From: Calocera cornea HHB12733 | Taxonomy: Eukaryota > Basidiomycota > Dacrymycetes > Dacrymycetales > Dacrymycetaceae | Length of the DNA stretch: 64,000 nucleotides | Direction of reading: 5' to 3' | NCBI GenBank assembly: GCA_001632435.1 | Contig: KV424030.1 | Location: 1-64,000, forward strand | Shown here: positions 10,676-22,501 of the stretch, piece by piece | How the letters are laid out: every line of letters starts with the position of its first letter | How positions within the stretch are numbered: the first letter of the stretch is position 1 | Position numbers and translations under genes: made by a program | The notes under the pieces: model-generated | Seen by the model: the letters and a program-made list of their open reading frames with translations, nothing else | Told to the model about the DNA's origin: nothing | Database searches by the model: none

Positions 10676-12467
10676 TCAAAGCCCCCTCACCGCGCCCAGC
10701 ACATGATCGACCATCCCCGGCTCCCAGCCGTCCCACTCCACACACCGATGCGCGATCCGCTTCCTCTTCCCCTCCCTCTCCCTGCGCACCCACGCCGCAT
10801 CCACCCGCCCAGCCGCGGCCCGGTACGCGTCCTGCAGGAGCGGCGTGGCCCAGGGGGACGGCGTCTGCGGCGCGCCGATGACCGTCGTCGTGCTGTTTGG
10901 CGGCTGGAAGGAGGGCAGGCCCTGCGGGGGCGGGAGGAGGAGCGCCGGCAGGTGCGAGCACTGCGAGAGCGGGCGGAGCGTCGTGCTCTCAAAGTCTATT
11001 ATGCACGTCTGTCCCACGAGGCGCAGGTCAGTCCCCGCCTACACCCACGCAAAGGGGAGAGGGCTCACGATCGTACTCGGCTCCTGCGGGTCCACGAAGA
11101 TGTTCTCCGCCCGCAGATCATGCAAGTCCAGGGCGAACCCCTCGGCGTCCTCGAGCCCAACGCCAAAGGCCTCCATCTGGCAGCGGAACCTGTCCATCTC
11201 CTGCTCGCACAGCTCCAGTCTGCTCTTCGCTGGCGCCCCGGCGGAGAGCCGCCGGAAGGGCGTGACGAGCAGGGACTGCTGCTGACGGTAGGCCTTGTAC
11301 ATCAGCTCGTGCGGGTTGTACCCGGAGCCGACAGAGTCGCCGTCGCTCTCGCTGTCCTCGTCCTCGTCATCATCGTCGACACTATCGTCCTCTGGGTCGG
11401 GCAAAGAGTCGAGATCGTCATGCCCCGGCGAGTTGCTCGATGCGCTCGCGCTCGCTGATCCAGAAGACCCGCGGTGGCTCGCGAGCGCCGCTTCCCGCCG
11501 GATGTCCTCCACCTCGCGCTTGATGCACGCGTCGAGGTACTCCCTCTCGGACTTCCAGGGGCCCCGGTCGAGCTCGCGGAAGCCGCGGCCGTTACCGAAG
11601 AAAGGCCAGCTGACAATCGGACCGACCTTGTACTTGCGCTCCTGGGGCTCTTCCCGCGCTTTCTCCTTCTCTGTCGCTGAAGCCGGCTCATCCGACTCAT
11701 CAAAGTACAGCGAGCCGATCTTGTCAAACCGGTGCTTCAGCACGGGCACCAGCACCCTCGCCAGGTTCTCCATCAAGCGCACTTTCACCTTCTCGCCCAG
11801 TGTTTCCGGGTCGAGCGAGGACAGCTGCACGCCGGGGGCAAGCGACTCGAGCGTGTACTCGGCGCGCAGGCCGTTGTCCGTCGTTGCGTCGTGCGCGTGG
11901 ATGGTCGGGCAGGGGACGGAGGTGTGCGTCGCGAGGAAGTGCAGGGTTGCTACCTTGGCGCGGGGTCAGCCGCTTGTGACGGGGGAGCAGGAAGAGAGGA
12001 TAGCGGAGGGGCGAGTGTGGAATGGAAGGAAGACGCACTTCGGAGGAGGTCTTGAGGGAGGGGAAGTACGGCTGGGCGATGCGCGCCACTACGGGGGGTT
12101 TGTCCTTGAGCGTCACTAAGAAGCACTGCCGTTCCTGATCAGCTTCTGCTCTCTGCCCCTCAGGCTCCTGCAAGCGTACTTTATGAAACGTCCCTGCTCG
12201 TCCATCAGCTTGCCATAGCAGGTGAGAAACAAGTAGTAAGTAGCAGCACGCACCACTGCCCAAGAACTCGACCTTGTCAACTTTCGCCCGCATCTCATCC
12301 TGCACGATCCGCCGGAGTATGCCGCGGTCCACAGCGAGCACCGGCACGTCCAGGTGCTCGTCGGCCAATCGCTCCTTCTCGATGTCCGGTGCGCCTGCGG
12401 GTGCCGGGGGCGGGGCGGGGGGAGGGCGGGCACGCAGGCTGTGGGGTGAGGGGCGCGCGGAGGGCAT
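10676..12467 (-). CDS. APH-family protein kinase-like phosphotransferase
   Basis: Multi-exon minus-strand gene starting at ATG 12467 with a Pro/Ala-rich lead. Family features in order: the small lobe FLVTLKDKPPVVARIA with the ATP-binding lysine/arginine region; the catalytic loop ALDLHDLRAENIFVDP (HDL...N) near 11110; and the metal-binding IIDFES just after a 60-base intron (11009-11068, CTGAC branch). Without that intron the frame ends in a false stop at 11039. A second intron is 11954-12038. The first intron, near 12140-12255, is real by frame, but its edges are uncertain. An acidic low-complexity insert (DDDDEDEDSESDGD, near 11360) separates the lobes and is probably disordered. Fungal members of this family include AIM9-like proteins of mostly unknown substrate. 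Confidence 0.75.
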
Positions 12468-13551
12468 CGTGTCTCTTTCTCTTTCTCTCTCTAGCTATCG
12501 TACTTTCTCGCTAGGTTTCGGTCGTGGTCGTCGTGCAGTCAAGGGCGGAGAGGGGGCGAGGAGACGGCGGGGGAGAGAAGGAGGGAGGGAGGGCCGTACC
12601 GCCCCGGTGCCCTCTAGTGGGTAATAAGGACGCCCACGCCCACGCCCGCCGCCGCCGCCCAGACACGCCCTGTGAAGGACGGAAGCGAACCCTTGCGCTT
12701 CCGCGAACGTGATTCAGTTGGGCCTCCCAATCAGCCTCATACACGAATGAGGTCCCCACCCGTGCGTCCCCGCGCGGGCGGGGTGCGTGTTGCGCACTCT
12801 GATCTCTCCGTCGGAGGCAGGGTGGGAAGGAGGAAGGAGCGTACCGGGTGCGGGGTGGGTCAGTGGGGTATTCTGGCAGGGTGCGGATCTTGACACTGGC
12901 TACAGCGGGGTTGGGTTGGGAGCTTGCGTCACTCAGGGGTTTAGCAGGGTTGGCCAATGAATTCCAGCGGATTTAATCTGTGCGGGAGGTTAGGCTTCTC
13001 AGGCCATGGGGCTGATTCTCGGCTTTGGAAGGCGCTTCCTGTTCGTAGCACCGTGTTCTTGTGTTGCATGCAAGTACTGTATGGGGCAGCTCCTTGTGCG
13101 AATGGATGCATAAGATTGATCGGCATAGGAAGTCATTATACAGTCAGCGTCGTGAGCCTTTCCATACAGCCATACACGTCCAGCACCAGGCGCGAGCAAC
13201 GGGCTCGAGGGAAGGAAGGAGAGAAATAAAGAGGGAAAGAGGGAAAGAGGGGGCCGTAGGATGTACACGAAGGGAGGAGGAACGCATGAACGAAAAGGAC
13301 TCGCATGGGGACAGAGTGTGCGTGCTGCGGTGGGGTTGGTTTGCCGTGCCGAAGATATATAGAGAGGGTGCTTCGTTGCGTCAAGAGAGGAGATGAAGAA
13401 AATACTATGCATTGTGCAACATAAGGGAGCAACCAATGACGAGAAGGTAGTGTAGCAGACAAGCCGGGAATAGTGGCGGAGAAAGAGACTCGGAGAGAAC
13501 CCACCACGATCCATGTATGGGGTGGAGTTTGCGTTGCGCGTGAGGACCAGC
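12468..13551. other. Intergenic region
   Basis: Carries the promoter of the APH-like gene and the 3' region of the FHA-domain gene. Frames are low-complexity (Arg/Gly and Ser/Pro) and overlap on both strands; I see no gene. Confidence 0.4.
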
Positions 13552-16288
13552 CTACTCTCGCGCTCGGTTGACCATGGCCCATGCGGCGATGCCTGCGACG
13601 ACCACGACCGCGACGGGTACGAGAACGTTTCCGAGCGCCTTTGGGAACAGCATCCACGCACAGAACGTGAGCAGGAGGATCGAGAGCACGGGTATACCAG
13701 AGTGAGTCGGCACGGGAGAGGAAAGGGAGGATGGAGGAAGTGCATCAGTACGTCTCTGTGCGGAAGGTGACGGGGAGCTCACGCCGGTACCGCTCGGATC
13801 CTTCGCGCCTGATCGAGCCAAGCCATGTGTTTTCTGCCCGTGCTTGCCGTCCGGAGAGCCACCAGGGAACGTGCCCGAAACTGGAGAATCGACCAGCGAC
13901 TTTTCTCCGGCTTCGTCCACGTCGGGCAGCGACTCGACCAGCGTGTCGCCCTCTGAGCCTTCCCGTTCCTTTGCGGGGTCAGAACCAACGGCGGTGGACT
14001 GGGACTCGCTGCGTACACGGCCGGCCTTTGTCACGTGTCGCCTGCCAGGGACTGTTGATCGGGTTTCAGAGGATGATGAGGACGGGGATGAAGAGCCGTG
14101 TTGCGCGCCAGACCGGGAAGCACCAACGATGTGTGCATGGGCAGAGCCGTTCATGCCAGGCGGACGGGACCCTCGTGACTTTCTCCGTCGTCGTGGCCTC
14201 GGAGCCTGAGCGGGAGTCTCTCCGTCCGACCCCGGGCTGAGCTCCTCGCCATCCCGCAGGGCATAGAGCGTATCCCGCTCCTCGGCCTCCCACTCATCTT
14301 CCCGCTTATGCTCCTCCTCGCGTTCCTTGCGCCATGTATCAACCACTTCGACGCGATCTTGGATGCTGCCGACGCGTTCGTCAACCACACGCTTCCACTC
14401 CTCGTACCCGGCAAGCCGCTCCTCGAGGTGGCGGATCACCTCCTGCTGCGAGGTCAGCTCCTTCGATACTGACAATGCCGTCGACAGCTGATGAGAAAGA
14501 TCCGAGATCTGGGTCATCAGAGAGCTGAGATGACCAGCATGCTCCGACCGGCTGATATAGTCCACAGCGGCAGTCGGATCCACCAATCCTGCTGGAGCGG
14601 TCGGTGGGGAAGGTGGAAGGGGCGGTAGAGTGGTCGACACGATCACGGGTACATCCTCGTCTGCAGGATGCGCAACCGTGCCGTTGATGTTCGGTCCGTT
14701 CGCGACATGTGGGTCGTCGTCATCCAGCCCATGGCCGGTCGGCTCAGGCGTGCTCGGCCTGAGTTCGTCCTGCCTCTCCGGCTCGAGAGACCGTCCGTTT
14801 GGCTCGTGTTCATGTTCCGGCTCAGGCACGCGTTCCCCCTCGCCTTCGCCGTCCAGATCATCCGGTGTGATCGTCATGATGCTCTTGTTGTCGTCCATGT
14901 CCGAGTCCTCCGCATCCAGGGACTTGGACGAGCCCGCCTCGCGCTCGTGCCGCAAGGCTTCGACAAGCCGTCGGCTCTCCTCCATTGCTTCCCGCATGCC
15001 AGCGACTTCGCGCTTCAAGGCATCATGCTCTGCCAGCAGCGACTCAAGGGTGCGGACTTTGTCGGCGTGCGAGGCGAGGGACTGGCGTGTCTCGTGTAGT
15101 TGGGTCTGGAGGGTCGAAAGCATGACGTTGGAGCCGGATGCTTCGCGTTGAGGAGGACCAGTATGTGATGGTGGAGGCGGTGGGTGCTGAGGCTAAAGAT
15201 GCGCGGACATGCGACGTCAGCATTCAGCATAGTCAGAGAGCACAACACGCACCAATCCACCGCTCAAGGTATCTCCGATCTCACCCATCTCCCGTCCAAT
15301 CATACCCAGCTCATTACCCGTCTCGCGGCTCTTGACGATCTCCCCTTGCAGCCTGCTGAGGAGATGGTCGAACGTAAGCCCGCTCTTCCCCGGTGCGCGC
15401 GCGCTGCCCATTCCGCCCAGCGTCTGTCCTTGTGCTTGTTGCTGCTGTCCTCCTTGCTGCTGTGGCTGCTGGCCGGGGGCGCCATTCGGCGCTCCATTGA
15501 CCTGCTGGCCAGGTACGGCGCCGTTGATGACGGGGTGAGGCAGTCGGTTCGAGGGATTGCGCAGGTACTGCATCTCCCGCTGCGACCCGAGGAGGTCCTC
15601 GGGACTGAGAATGCAGTACACCTTGGCCGCCACTTTGTGATGGACAATAGTGCGGTTGTCCTCGCCGACGATATCGATACCGAACTCCTAAATATTGAGA
15701 CGCGCACAGATAAGGTCATCCAGTCACGGTGTCAGGAGGGTGATAGAACGGGAGGAGGACGCGAAGCAGGGCAGAGCATATTATGAGAGAATGCAGTCAT
15801 CAAGCGTCAGGGTTACGCACGACGATGTCCTCTGATTTAAGCTCAAACGGCTCAGACTCGACTCCTTCGGGAGATAGCCGCTCCGAGTTGATAAACGTGC
15901 CATTGGATGACTTGACGTCTTTTATGAGGATCTATATAGCAGTGTCAGCCCGCAGTGCAGATCGTGTGACATATGAGCACTATCGTACCTTGCCGTTCTC
16001 CTCCCACACTTCCGCGTGCATCCGACTCAGCACCTTGCTGTCAAAGTACCCATTCCTCTCCCCGGGCACTGTTCTCGCATTGGTCTGACGGCCGATGCGT
16101 ACCCGACCCTGCGCAAGTGAGATCTGCTTGGGGACGAATGAGTCGTTGAGGGGGTAGAGGTGGAGCGCAGGGATCTGGGCGGCCATGAGGGCGCCTGGCT
16201 GGGGAGGGCCTGGCTGAGGGAGCTGGTTCTGCGGAGTCTGCTGGATCGGTTGCTGCTGCGGGTGTGGTGGTTGCTGGCTGTTGGGCAT
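13552..16288 (-). CDS. FHA-domain, coiled-coil, tail-anchored protein (SLMAP/Far9/PRO45 type)
   Basis: Four or so exons from ATG 16288. A Pro/Gln-rich lead is followed by an FHA domain: [10 protein letters not shown], then [13 protein letters not shown] at the end of exon 1 (near 15990), [15 protein letters not shown] in exon 2 (near 15900) and EFGIDIV in exon 3. The order GR...SRxHA...SSNGTFxN is the phosphothreonine-binding core. Next come a Gln/Pro-rich linker, long coiled coils in the last exon ([20 protein letters not shown] onward), acidic and serine-rich disordered stretches, and a hydrophobic C-terminal tail ([20 protein letters not shown], then [14 protein letters not shown]) that would insert as a tail anchor. 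FHA plus coiled coil plus tail anchor defines the SLMAP family, a STRIPAK subunit at the nuclear envelope/ER that acts in signalling, cell fusion and fruiting-body development in fungi. Symbol withheld because family names vary. Confidence 0.85.
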
Positions 16289-16752
16289 CGAGCTCCGTGT
16301 TCGATGATTTTGTATTGCTGACGAATGGGGATTATAGCGGGTAGAACGGCGGGAATACGGGAGGCGGTCGAGGACGGGTGCAGCAGGGAGGCAGCGTTGT
16401 GGGCAGCTGAGCGAGTGATGCGACGGCAGCGCCCGTCGAGGGACGGTTGGACAGCGGGGGCAGATCATGCTGGAAACTAGTACTGGCACGCATCAGCGGA
16501 GACAAATATACGGAAACGTCATGGAAACCTAAGCTTTCTCAGTTCCGCACCGCGGCACGTTAGCGGGTGCAGTGCAACCTCCTATCCTTCCTTTCCCGAA
16601 TCCAGTGAAACAACAGCGGATCTCAAACAAAACATGACTTGAGTGTGTATACAATTCCCCACTCCCAGTACACCGAAATCCATTCAAATAATACAAGGAC
16701 ATGGGCGATAAGTTCTGATCTCGCCTTGCTCGCAATTGCCGGAAACGACTGT
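16289..16752. other. Spacer between two minus-strand genes
   Basis: Holds the promoter and 5' untranslated region of the FHA gene and the 3' end of the F-box gene. Nothing else seen. Confidence 0.4.
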
Positions 16753-18279
16753 CTACCACGGTTCGTACCCCAGCTCGATTGGCCCAAATGACTTGTACTC
16801 CCATTCCGTGGTCTCCTGCTGGCTGATCACTCTGACTATCTCGACATATTCTGAAAGCTTGTGGATGATCGCATCGTCGACCTGCGTCAGCTGTGCTGTG
16901 TCATCTTCCGTACAGGTGGGAGTGGAACTTAGGGGCATCCAGTTATCGATGTGAAGCGTTCGCAGGGGCCCAGCTTGCTGGCTCGTCGCAGCTGCTCTTT
17001 GGGCTAGCATCTGTGTCAACTCTTGAAGCGTGAAATAACGCTGTCCCGGTCCGCCTTCCCAATCGACAGCAGTGAGCTTGAGCGTGCGCATGTTTCTCGT
17101 CCACCGTACGGTGGCGAAAAATTGCAAGAGCTGTGGCGAAAGCCGGCCTCTATGGAGGTGCAACTCTTCCAAGACCGAGTTCATGATCAGCAGAGCTTCA
17201 AATGAGGGCAGGTTTGGCACAAGATTGTGCAGGGCAATTGAAGAAATTGTGCCAAAGAGGGGCTGAGCCGCCACTAGAATGTGATCATCCATGGTCGAAT
17301 CTATGGTCCGGCAGGTTGTTGCAAGTTGCAATCTCTTCAGAGTTGGCATCCTGATGTGGCGAAATAATGGGCAAAACTGGTCTTCGAAATCGACTTGTGG
17401 ACTGCGGTCAGGGTCGAATATCACGGAAAGCTCCGCATTTTTTTGCAGGCAGTGACCGTCCGATGAGGGAATTGGCGGTGGTACGCAGCGAAGCCGTAGT
17501 GAGCAAAGTTGGGGCAGCTTCGCCAGCACGGCGTAGTTGAGCGGAGACAGAACACCTCGAGGTTGCTGGGCGCCCTCTTCTATCCAGTCGCCAACCGGGT
17601 TGTCACCAAATTCCCTTTCCGTAAGCGTTGCGTTATGCAGTTGCAGAACTTCTAGACCAGGCAGTGTTTCCGCAGCATTGGGCACCATCACATTTATGTG
17701 TGCCGCATGAAGTCGTCGCAGTGAGCCTGATTTGATAGCCAGTGGCATTCTCCAGTAATGTGCGCGGCTCAGGATGCTCGCGTTGAAGGGGCCGCAGACG
17801 AGGGCGAGGTCTTCCAGGTGGGAAAACCCGCTCGCTAAAGCCCTTGCGACGACCACAACCATTGATCTCCTCGTCAAGAACAAGGTTAAGCTGGCCACGC
17901 GTACATTGCTGTTGCAGATGAGTTCGAAGGTCTTGCCGAGTGGGCCCATATCGTAGGTCCGCAGATGCCCGGGCGGACCACAGCCGATGATTGATATAGG
18001 CACTGCTTTGCACCGATCAAATCCCGTCTTCATGTTCTTCTCCAGTGAGTCGAGGAAGGTCTTCACCTCGATCTCCTTTGGCAGTTGGAACACGAAACGC
18101 GACCATAGCCGTGGTGATCGGACGAACAGGTCCCGCCAGCGCGTGCAGACCCTCTGGAGTGTCGATACTGGGTCGTTCGGGTTGAACGGGACAGTCACGC
18201 TTGATGGGTGTATGACGAGGCCAAAGATGTACACAAGTAGCTCATCTGGAAGCTCGTGGATGCTGCAACTCGTATCCAT
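16753..18279 (-). CDS. F-box protein with leucine-rich C-terminus
   Basis: Single exon of 508 residues starting at ATG 18279 (MDTSCSIHELPDELLVYIFG). The F-box spans about residues 7-50: LPDELLVYIFGLV, then VSTLQRVCTRWRDLFVRSPRLW, the standard fungal form that binds SKP1. The remainder has irregular leucine-rich stretches (GFSHLEDLALVCGPF, LPQLCSLRLRC, MPTLKRLQLATTC), like the substrate-recognition half of SCF ubiquitin ligases. The frame stays open 81 codons further upstream, but the F-box begins immediately after 18279 and the upstream part has no domain, so I take 18279. Large expanded families of such F-box genes are common in Agaricomycetes. The target is unknown. Confidence 0.85.
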   Translation of the reverse strand: MDTSCSIHELPDELLVYIFGLVIHPSSVTVPFNPNDPVSTLQRVCTRWRDLFVRSPRLWSRFVFQLPKEIEVKTFLDSLEKNMKTGFDRCKAVPISIIGCGPPGHLRTYDMGPLGKTFELICNSNVRVASLTLFLTRRSMVVVVARALASGFSHLEDLALVCGPFNASILSRAHYWRMPLAIKSGSLRRLHAAHINVMVPNAAETLPGLEVLQLHNATLTEREFGDNPVGDWIEEGAQQPRGVLSPLNYAVLAKLPQLCSLRLRCVPPPIPSSDGHCLQKNAELSVIFDPDRSPQVDFEDQFCPLFRHIRMPTLKRLQLATTCRTIDSTMDDHILVAAQPLFGTISSIALHNLVPNLPSFEALLIMNSVLEELHLHRGRLSPQLLQFFATVRWTRNMRTLKLTAVDWEGGPGQRYFTLQELTQMLAQRAAATSQQAGPLRTLHIDNWMPLSSTPTCTEDDTAQLTQVDDAIIHKLSEYVEIVRVISQQETTEWEYKSFGPIELGYEPW

Positions 18280-18702
18280 TTTGGTTTGAGGGTGGGAAAG
18301 AAGGCTTTGCGCATTGATGTTCAATTTGGGACGACGCTGTTGCCTTGCGAGCGACGGGGATGTGCTGCAAGCGACCTTGATACAGCGATGTCGACCTCGT
18401 AGAGAAAGCTCTGCAATGCCCAGGGATGGTAATGTTATGGCTTTCTCGTGGTGCAAAGGACCAGGAAGAGAGCGACTCTGACAGCGTGCAGTTCTCGTCA
18501 GAAACTGAAGTCCCTGAGGCAAAAGAACCAGTCGATATCACCGTCCGGCTGCGAGCCCCCTCATGGAGCCATGTCGCACGGTCGGAGACAAAGATGAACT
18601 GACGTCCGGCTCCGAGACACTGCTCCCGCGAAAATTCCAACGTCTTCCTTCGCTCGTGCCCGCCCACGGTCTGCATCCGAGTGGCGGTCGGGCTTCATAG
18701 TC

Positions 18703-18707
18703 AAAAA
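18703..18707 (-). terminator. Possible Pol III terminator (T5 on the minus strand)
   Basis: AAAAA on the plus strand gives a run of five Ts 43 bases beyond the 3' end of the tRNA-like element, within the usual distance for RNA polymerase III termination. It is weak on its own. Confidence 0.3.
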
Positions 18708-18750
18708 GTCAATAGATTTAAGTGGTTTCGCACTCCCGGTTTTAAGTGAT

Positions 18751-18836
18751 GGCGCACTGCGGGATTCGAACTCGCGCGCTTGTGCACGATAATGTTCTGG
18801 GCCGCACATGCCCGTCTACCACTGCGCTATGCGCGC
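18751..18836 (-). tRNA. tRNA-like element with intact A and B boxes, atypical fold
   Basis: On the minus strand the element has an A box TAGCGCAGTGGT and a B box AGTTCGAATCC, the two internal Pol III promoter elements, spaced as in a tRNA gene. The 5' GCGCGCA pairs with the 3' AGTGCGC at six of seven positions, and the T arm closes at four of five. The length is 86 bases, about 13 more than a standard tRNA, so it would need a short intron or a long variable arm. A GGGC/GCCC stem with a 7-base loop offers GTG (His), but the D stem is poor and other foldings exist. It could be an odd intron-containing tRNA, a tRNA pseudogene or a tRNA-derived SINE head. Identity not assigned. Confidence 0.42.
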
Positions 18837-19270
18837 AGCGATGTTTCATTTACCCATTTTGCATTTTCGACATGTACGACAGCTATAGGGCGCCACTGGA
18901 CACGAGTCTTTGCCTTCTGGCATAGTGCGTACCCACGTCGCACCGTATGTATCGCAGGGATAGACATGCAACGCACAACCATGGATCTCGGACGGCGTAC
19001 CGCGGACACACTGCACACCACAGGGGCCATCATTAGCAGGCCAGGTCTTACTAATTGCCAAGGCTACTAATACTGGGGTGCTCAGAGCAGCTTGCAGAAC
19101 ATATACAGGAATCAAGCGCAAAGCGAAAATGCAGCCTCCAAATAGTAAATATCGAGCAGGTATTTGCCCACATATGACAAGCCATGACGTCAAGCGTGGA
19201 CTTCTAAAGATTTGGAATACTCTGACGATTAACGTTACAATGCAAGATAACCTGACTACATTACATCAAA
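18837..19270. other. Intergenic region
   Basis: Upstream of the tRNA-like element and downstream of the TFIIIC gene. Short frames only; nothing supportable. Confidence 0.4.
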
Positions 19271-22200
19271 TTAATCGTCCTCCTCTTCGTCTTCTTCCTC
19301 CTCCTCCCCCTCTTGCCCTTGCAGAGCATCATCCACGCCATCCACTTCCCCTCTCAGCACCTCGATCTTCTTGTACGGGAACACACCCTTCGTCCACGTC
19401 CCGAGCACCCAGTCGATCCTCACCAGCCCGCTCGCGCCCCCGCTCGCAAGCATGGGTGCTCTCGCCATCCCCGAGCCGCTGCACCACGCTGCACAATATA
19501 TGTTGACCTGGGGCGGCCACGCACCCGTGGCGTGGGTCAGTGAGGTCCGGCTCTTCTCCGGCGGTGGGGGTACGGACGCATCGGCGCCATCGCCCCCTTC
19601 GGACACTTCGCGTGTTTGGGCTCGCAGTCGCTTCTTGTTGCCCTCAAAGAATCCTTCTACTTGACGGCTTTCCTACGAAGGTCATGTCAGGGTCAGAAGG
19701 GGGCAGAGACAGGAACATCGCATACTCGTGGTTTGAGGTGATCCAGCATCCGATACTCGCCCGTCTTGCGATTATAGTCCAGTTGATACAGCGGAAAGAG
19801 GAGATTCGGCTATAGCAGCCATGTAAGAACCTCGGAACAGAAAACGGGTGGAAGTACTCACGTGTCCCTTGTTATGCGCCTTCCCGCTTGAGCCGAGATG
19901 CACTATCCCGTCCGCGCTCGCGAGCGCGACACTCGAATGGTAGTCCGAGGTGGCGATACTCTGTGTGTACGAGTCAACACGCTCACAACTATTGCATCCT
20001 TGGGGGGACGTACCCAAATGGGCCCTAGCGCATCCATCAGAGTCGAGCCCCGGCCGAGGTTCAGGCTCGAGAGGGAGATGTGCTTGATGCGGTAGTCTTG
20101 CTCTACGAAGATGGGCCCGCCGCTGAAAGTGCTGAACTGGACGCTCGTCACCCAATCTAGATCCCAGGTTCAGCGCCCTACGGCCTTCCCGCTGCAATAC
20201 TGATGTAGGAAAGCAGGCGTACCCCGCATCCGCTCCACCTGCGCAGACACGCCGTCCCGAATATCAACCAGAAGCATCTGCCCGTCATACCCGCCAGAGG
20301 CAATCATAACGGGGTTTTTCTGCAGCTGGGGCGTGCCGTCCAGTGCCTGTGCGGGACCGCGAATCCAAGCGATGCCGTGGACGCAGCTCTGGTGCACGGG
20401 GAAGTAGTGGGTGGGGAGGCGGAGGACTGGATCAGGTCAGCTGCGCTCCTTGGAGGAGAGGATAGGACATGCTGGGATCTTTGTTACTCGGGTCTTTCAG
20501 GATCGACCCCACGTCGAAGACGGCGATTTTGCCTGGCGCATTCCGCTCAGCTCCCCTAGCTTCGCACAATTTCAGAAAAACGCACCGTTCGTGCACCCCG
20601 CAGCGATCAGCCCCGAGTTGGCCCAGTCGAAGCGCCAGCACCCTGCACCGTCCACCTCCAAGCGCGCGACCGGCTCGAGCTTGACTGGATTCCCGTTAGC
20701 CTCTCTCTCCCACCTTAAGCAAAAAGCACGTACCATGCAGAATCTCCTTCTCCCCCGGCACATCGCCCTCCCGTGCCCGCGCCTTCCCCTTCTGCTTAGG
20801 GGCGATGTGAGCCCGGAGCGCATCCGGGTGGGGGACTGCATATATGCTCAGGTGGCCCGAGCGGAAGCATCCGGCCAGCAGGCCCATCTTGCGCACCGTG
20901 CCCTTCTTCTCCTCCTACCGCATAACCACATCAGTACCGCTGCCTTGAACATGAATGAAGTGGAGGAAGAGAGCTAAGCGCACCACATCGTCCGCGGGCA
21001 GTGGACACCACGCGAGCTGCCAAGCCGGCCCTTCCTCCGTACAGAGCACCATCTCGCAGCTCGCTCCCTGCGGGGCGAAGCTCCAGATCTGTATGCAGCC
21101 CTTGACGCTGCCCAGCGAGGAGCGCTGGCCGATGGTGGGCTGGTCGAGCGAGGAGAGGAAGGGCGCGACGGCCAGGTGGTGTGTCATGGCTCGGCCGGCG
21201 GGCTGGGAGGAAGGGTGCACGGGGCACCAGGCGAGGGAGTGCACGGGCGCGCCGGCGTTGAGGATGTGCTCGCGGGAGGTGGGGATATGCTCCTCTGTAT
21301 CACATGGGCTAATAAATACCCTGAACGGCGTGAAGGGGGTCGGGGAGGAACGTACTGAGTGGGAAGGAGGAGAGCGGGGGCACGGTGCGCTTTTGCTGGG
21401 AATCGAAAAGGCCGAAGTGGCATGTTAATGGTGGGGGAGGCTGAGAGGCGCCTGTCTCTGTGAGTACGGCCGATGAGGGGAGGTACGGCGTCGCTTCCCT
21501 GCACCTGGTCAGCACACCTATCCCCAGGATACAGACACACAGGAAAGACGCACTCGAGACTAAGCACGGTCACCCCCGCGCTCTTGATCCTGAGCCCCTC
21601 CCACACCCTCGGCCTGTCCTCCTGCGCCGTGCTCTCCCTCCACCACGCCCTATCCTCGAGCAGCTCCCACCTCGGCCCGCCCTCGCACCTCGCATGAGCC
21701 TGAATCAACCGCTTCAGCACGCCCCTCCGGTCCGCGCTCGTCGTAGGGACCTCCTCGCCCCACCCATCAAACCCGTACGGCTCCGGCTCTCTTGCAAGCC
21801 GCTTAGCCTTGGGCGGGAAGTAGAGCGACGTCGCCCGAAGGCGGGAGGAGTACTTGGCCTGGTGCGTCGCCTGGTTCTTGTTAGGCGGGGCGGGTGCGAG
21901 CCGGGTGAGCTGCACGCGCTTGGGCGCGTTCGCGGGCGGCGAAGGCATGCGCTGGAAGATCTTGGGAAGCTTACCCCTCCGCCCCGTGCGCGTCGCGGCG
22001 CTCCGCGAGGCAGGCCCGCCGGCTGAGGCGCCAGAGTCGTCCCCGTCCTCCTCAGCAGGAGGGCCGTCGTCAGGCTCCGAGGGCTCAGCATCGGAGGGGA
22101 GCGCGTGGTCCGAGAGGGGAGCGTCGTCGCCTTCGGGCTGGTAGACGTCTGACTCGTCTGAGCTCTCGGGTGCGTGGACGCGGGCTTTGCCCACTGCTTT

Positions 22201-22305
22201 GGCAGGAGCGGCGGGGTCGGCGTTGGGGTCGGCCTCGGGCTCCTCGTCCGACGGGGCTTCGAAGAGGGACGAGTAGGAGATGCGCTCTTTGCGCCGGAGC
22301 TCCAT
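19271..22305 (-). CDS. TFIIIC WD40 subunit (Tfc6/Sfc6/GTF3C2-like)
   Basis: About ten exons on the minus strand from ATG 22305 (MELRRKERISYSSLFEAP) to TAA 19271. The N-terminal third is acidic and disordered (DSDVYQPEGDDAPLSDHALP), followed by a basic patch (RTGRRGKLPKIFQRMPSPP). The C-terminal part is a WD40-like propeller spread over small exons: VHSLAWCPVHP and GCIQIWSF near 21100-21230, WQLAWCPL, LLAGCFRSGHLSIYAVP near 20840, CWRFDWANSGLIAAGCTNG near 20620, MIASGGYDGQMLLVDIRDG near 20280, IATSDYHSSVALASADG near 19940, and a last blade ending in an acidic tail. This architecture and the blade order match the TFIIIC subunit that helps bind the B box of tRNA genes. It is divergent from mL54 with a 196-base shared promoter. 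Confidence 0.75.
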
Positions 22306-22501
22306 CCCTACGCAGTCTCTAGAAGCCGCCGAGCAGTAAATGCTAGAGATACAAGTACAGAAAGGCACAGAGCTAGGGAGGCGCGCTCCCAGGCAGCTCA
22401 GGGTCACCCGCGCATGTGGCGGTGCAGAAGCACCTCCCCCATTTTCGACGCTCGCCCGGAGGTGCGTCCTCCTCACCACCTCCCCTCCCGCGCAAACCAG
22501 G
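22306..22501. promoter_or_regulatory. Shared divergent promoter of the TFIIIC subunit and mL54
   Basis: Only 196 bases separate the two start codons, so one short region must drive both genes. No TATA box is obvious, as expected for divergent housekeeping pairs. An open frame on the minus strand crosses the mL54 start but is antisense to a well-supported gene and is not used. Confidence 0.5.

Noticed and set aside
11009..11068. 30-base intron (11039-11068) in the APH-like gene
   Set aside because: Too short. Extending to GGGACAG gives a 60-base intron with a CTGAC branch and joins STI to TCIIDFES, the expected motif.
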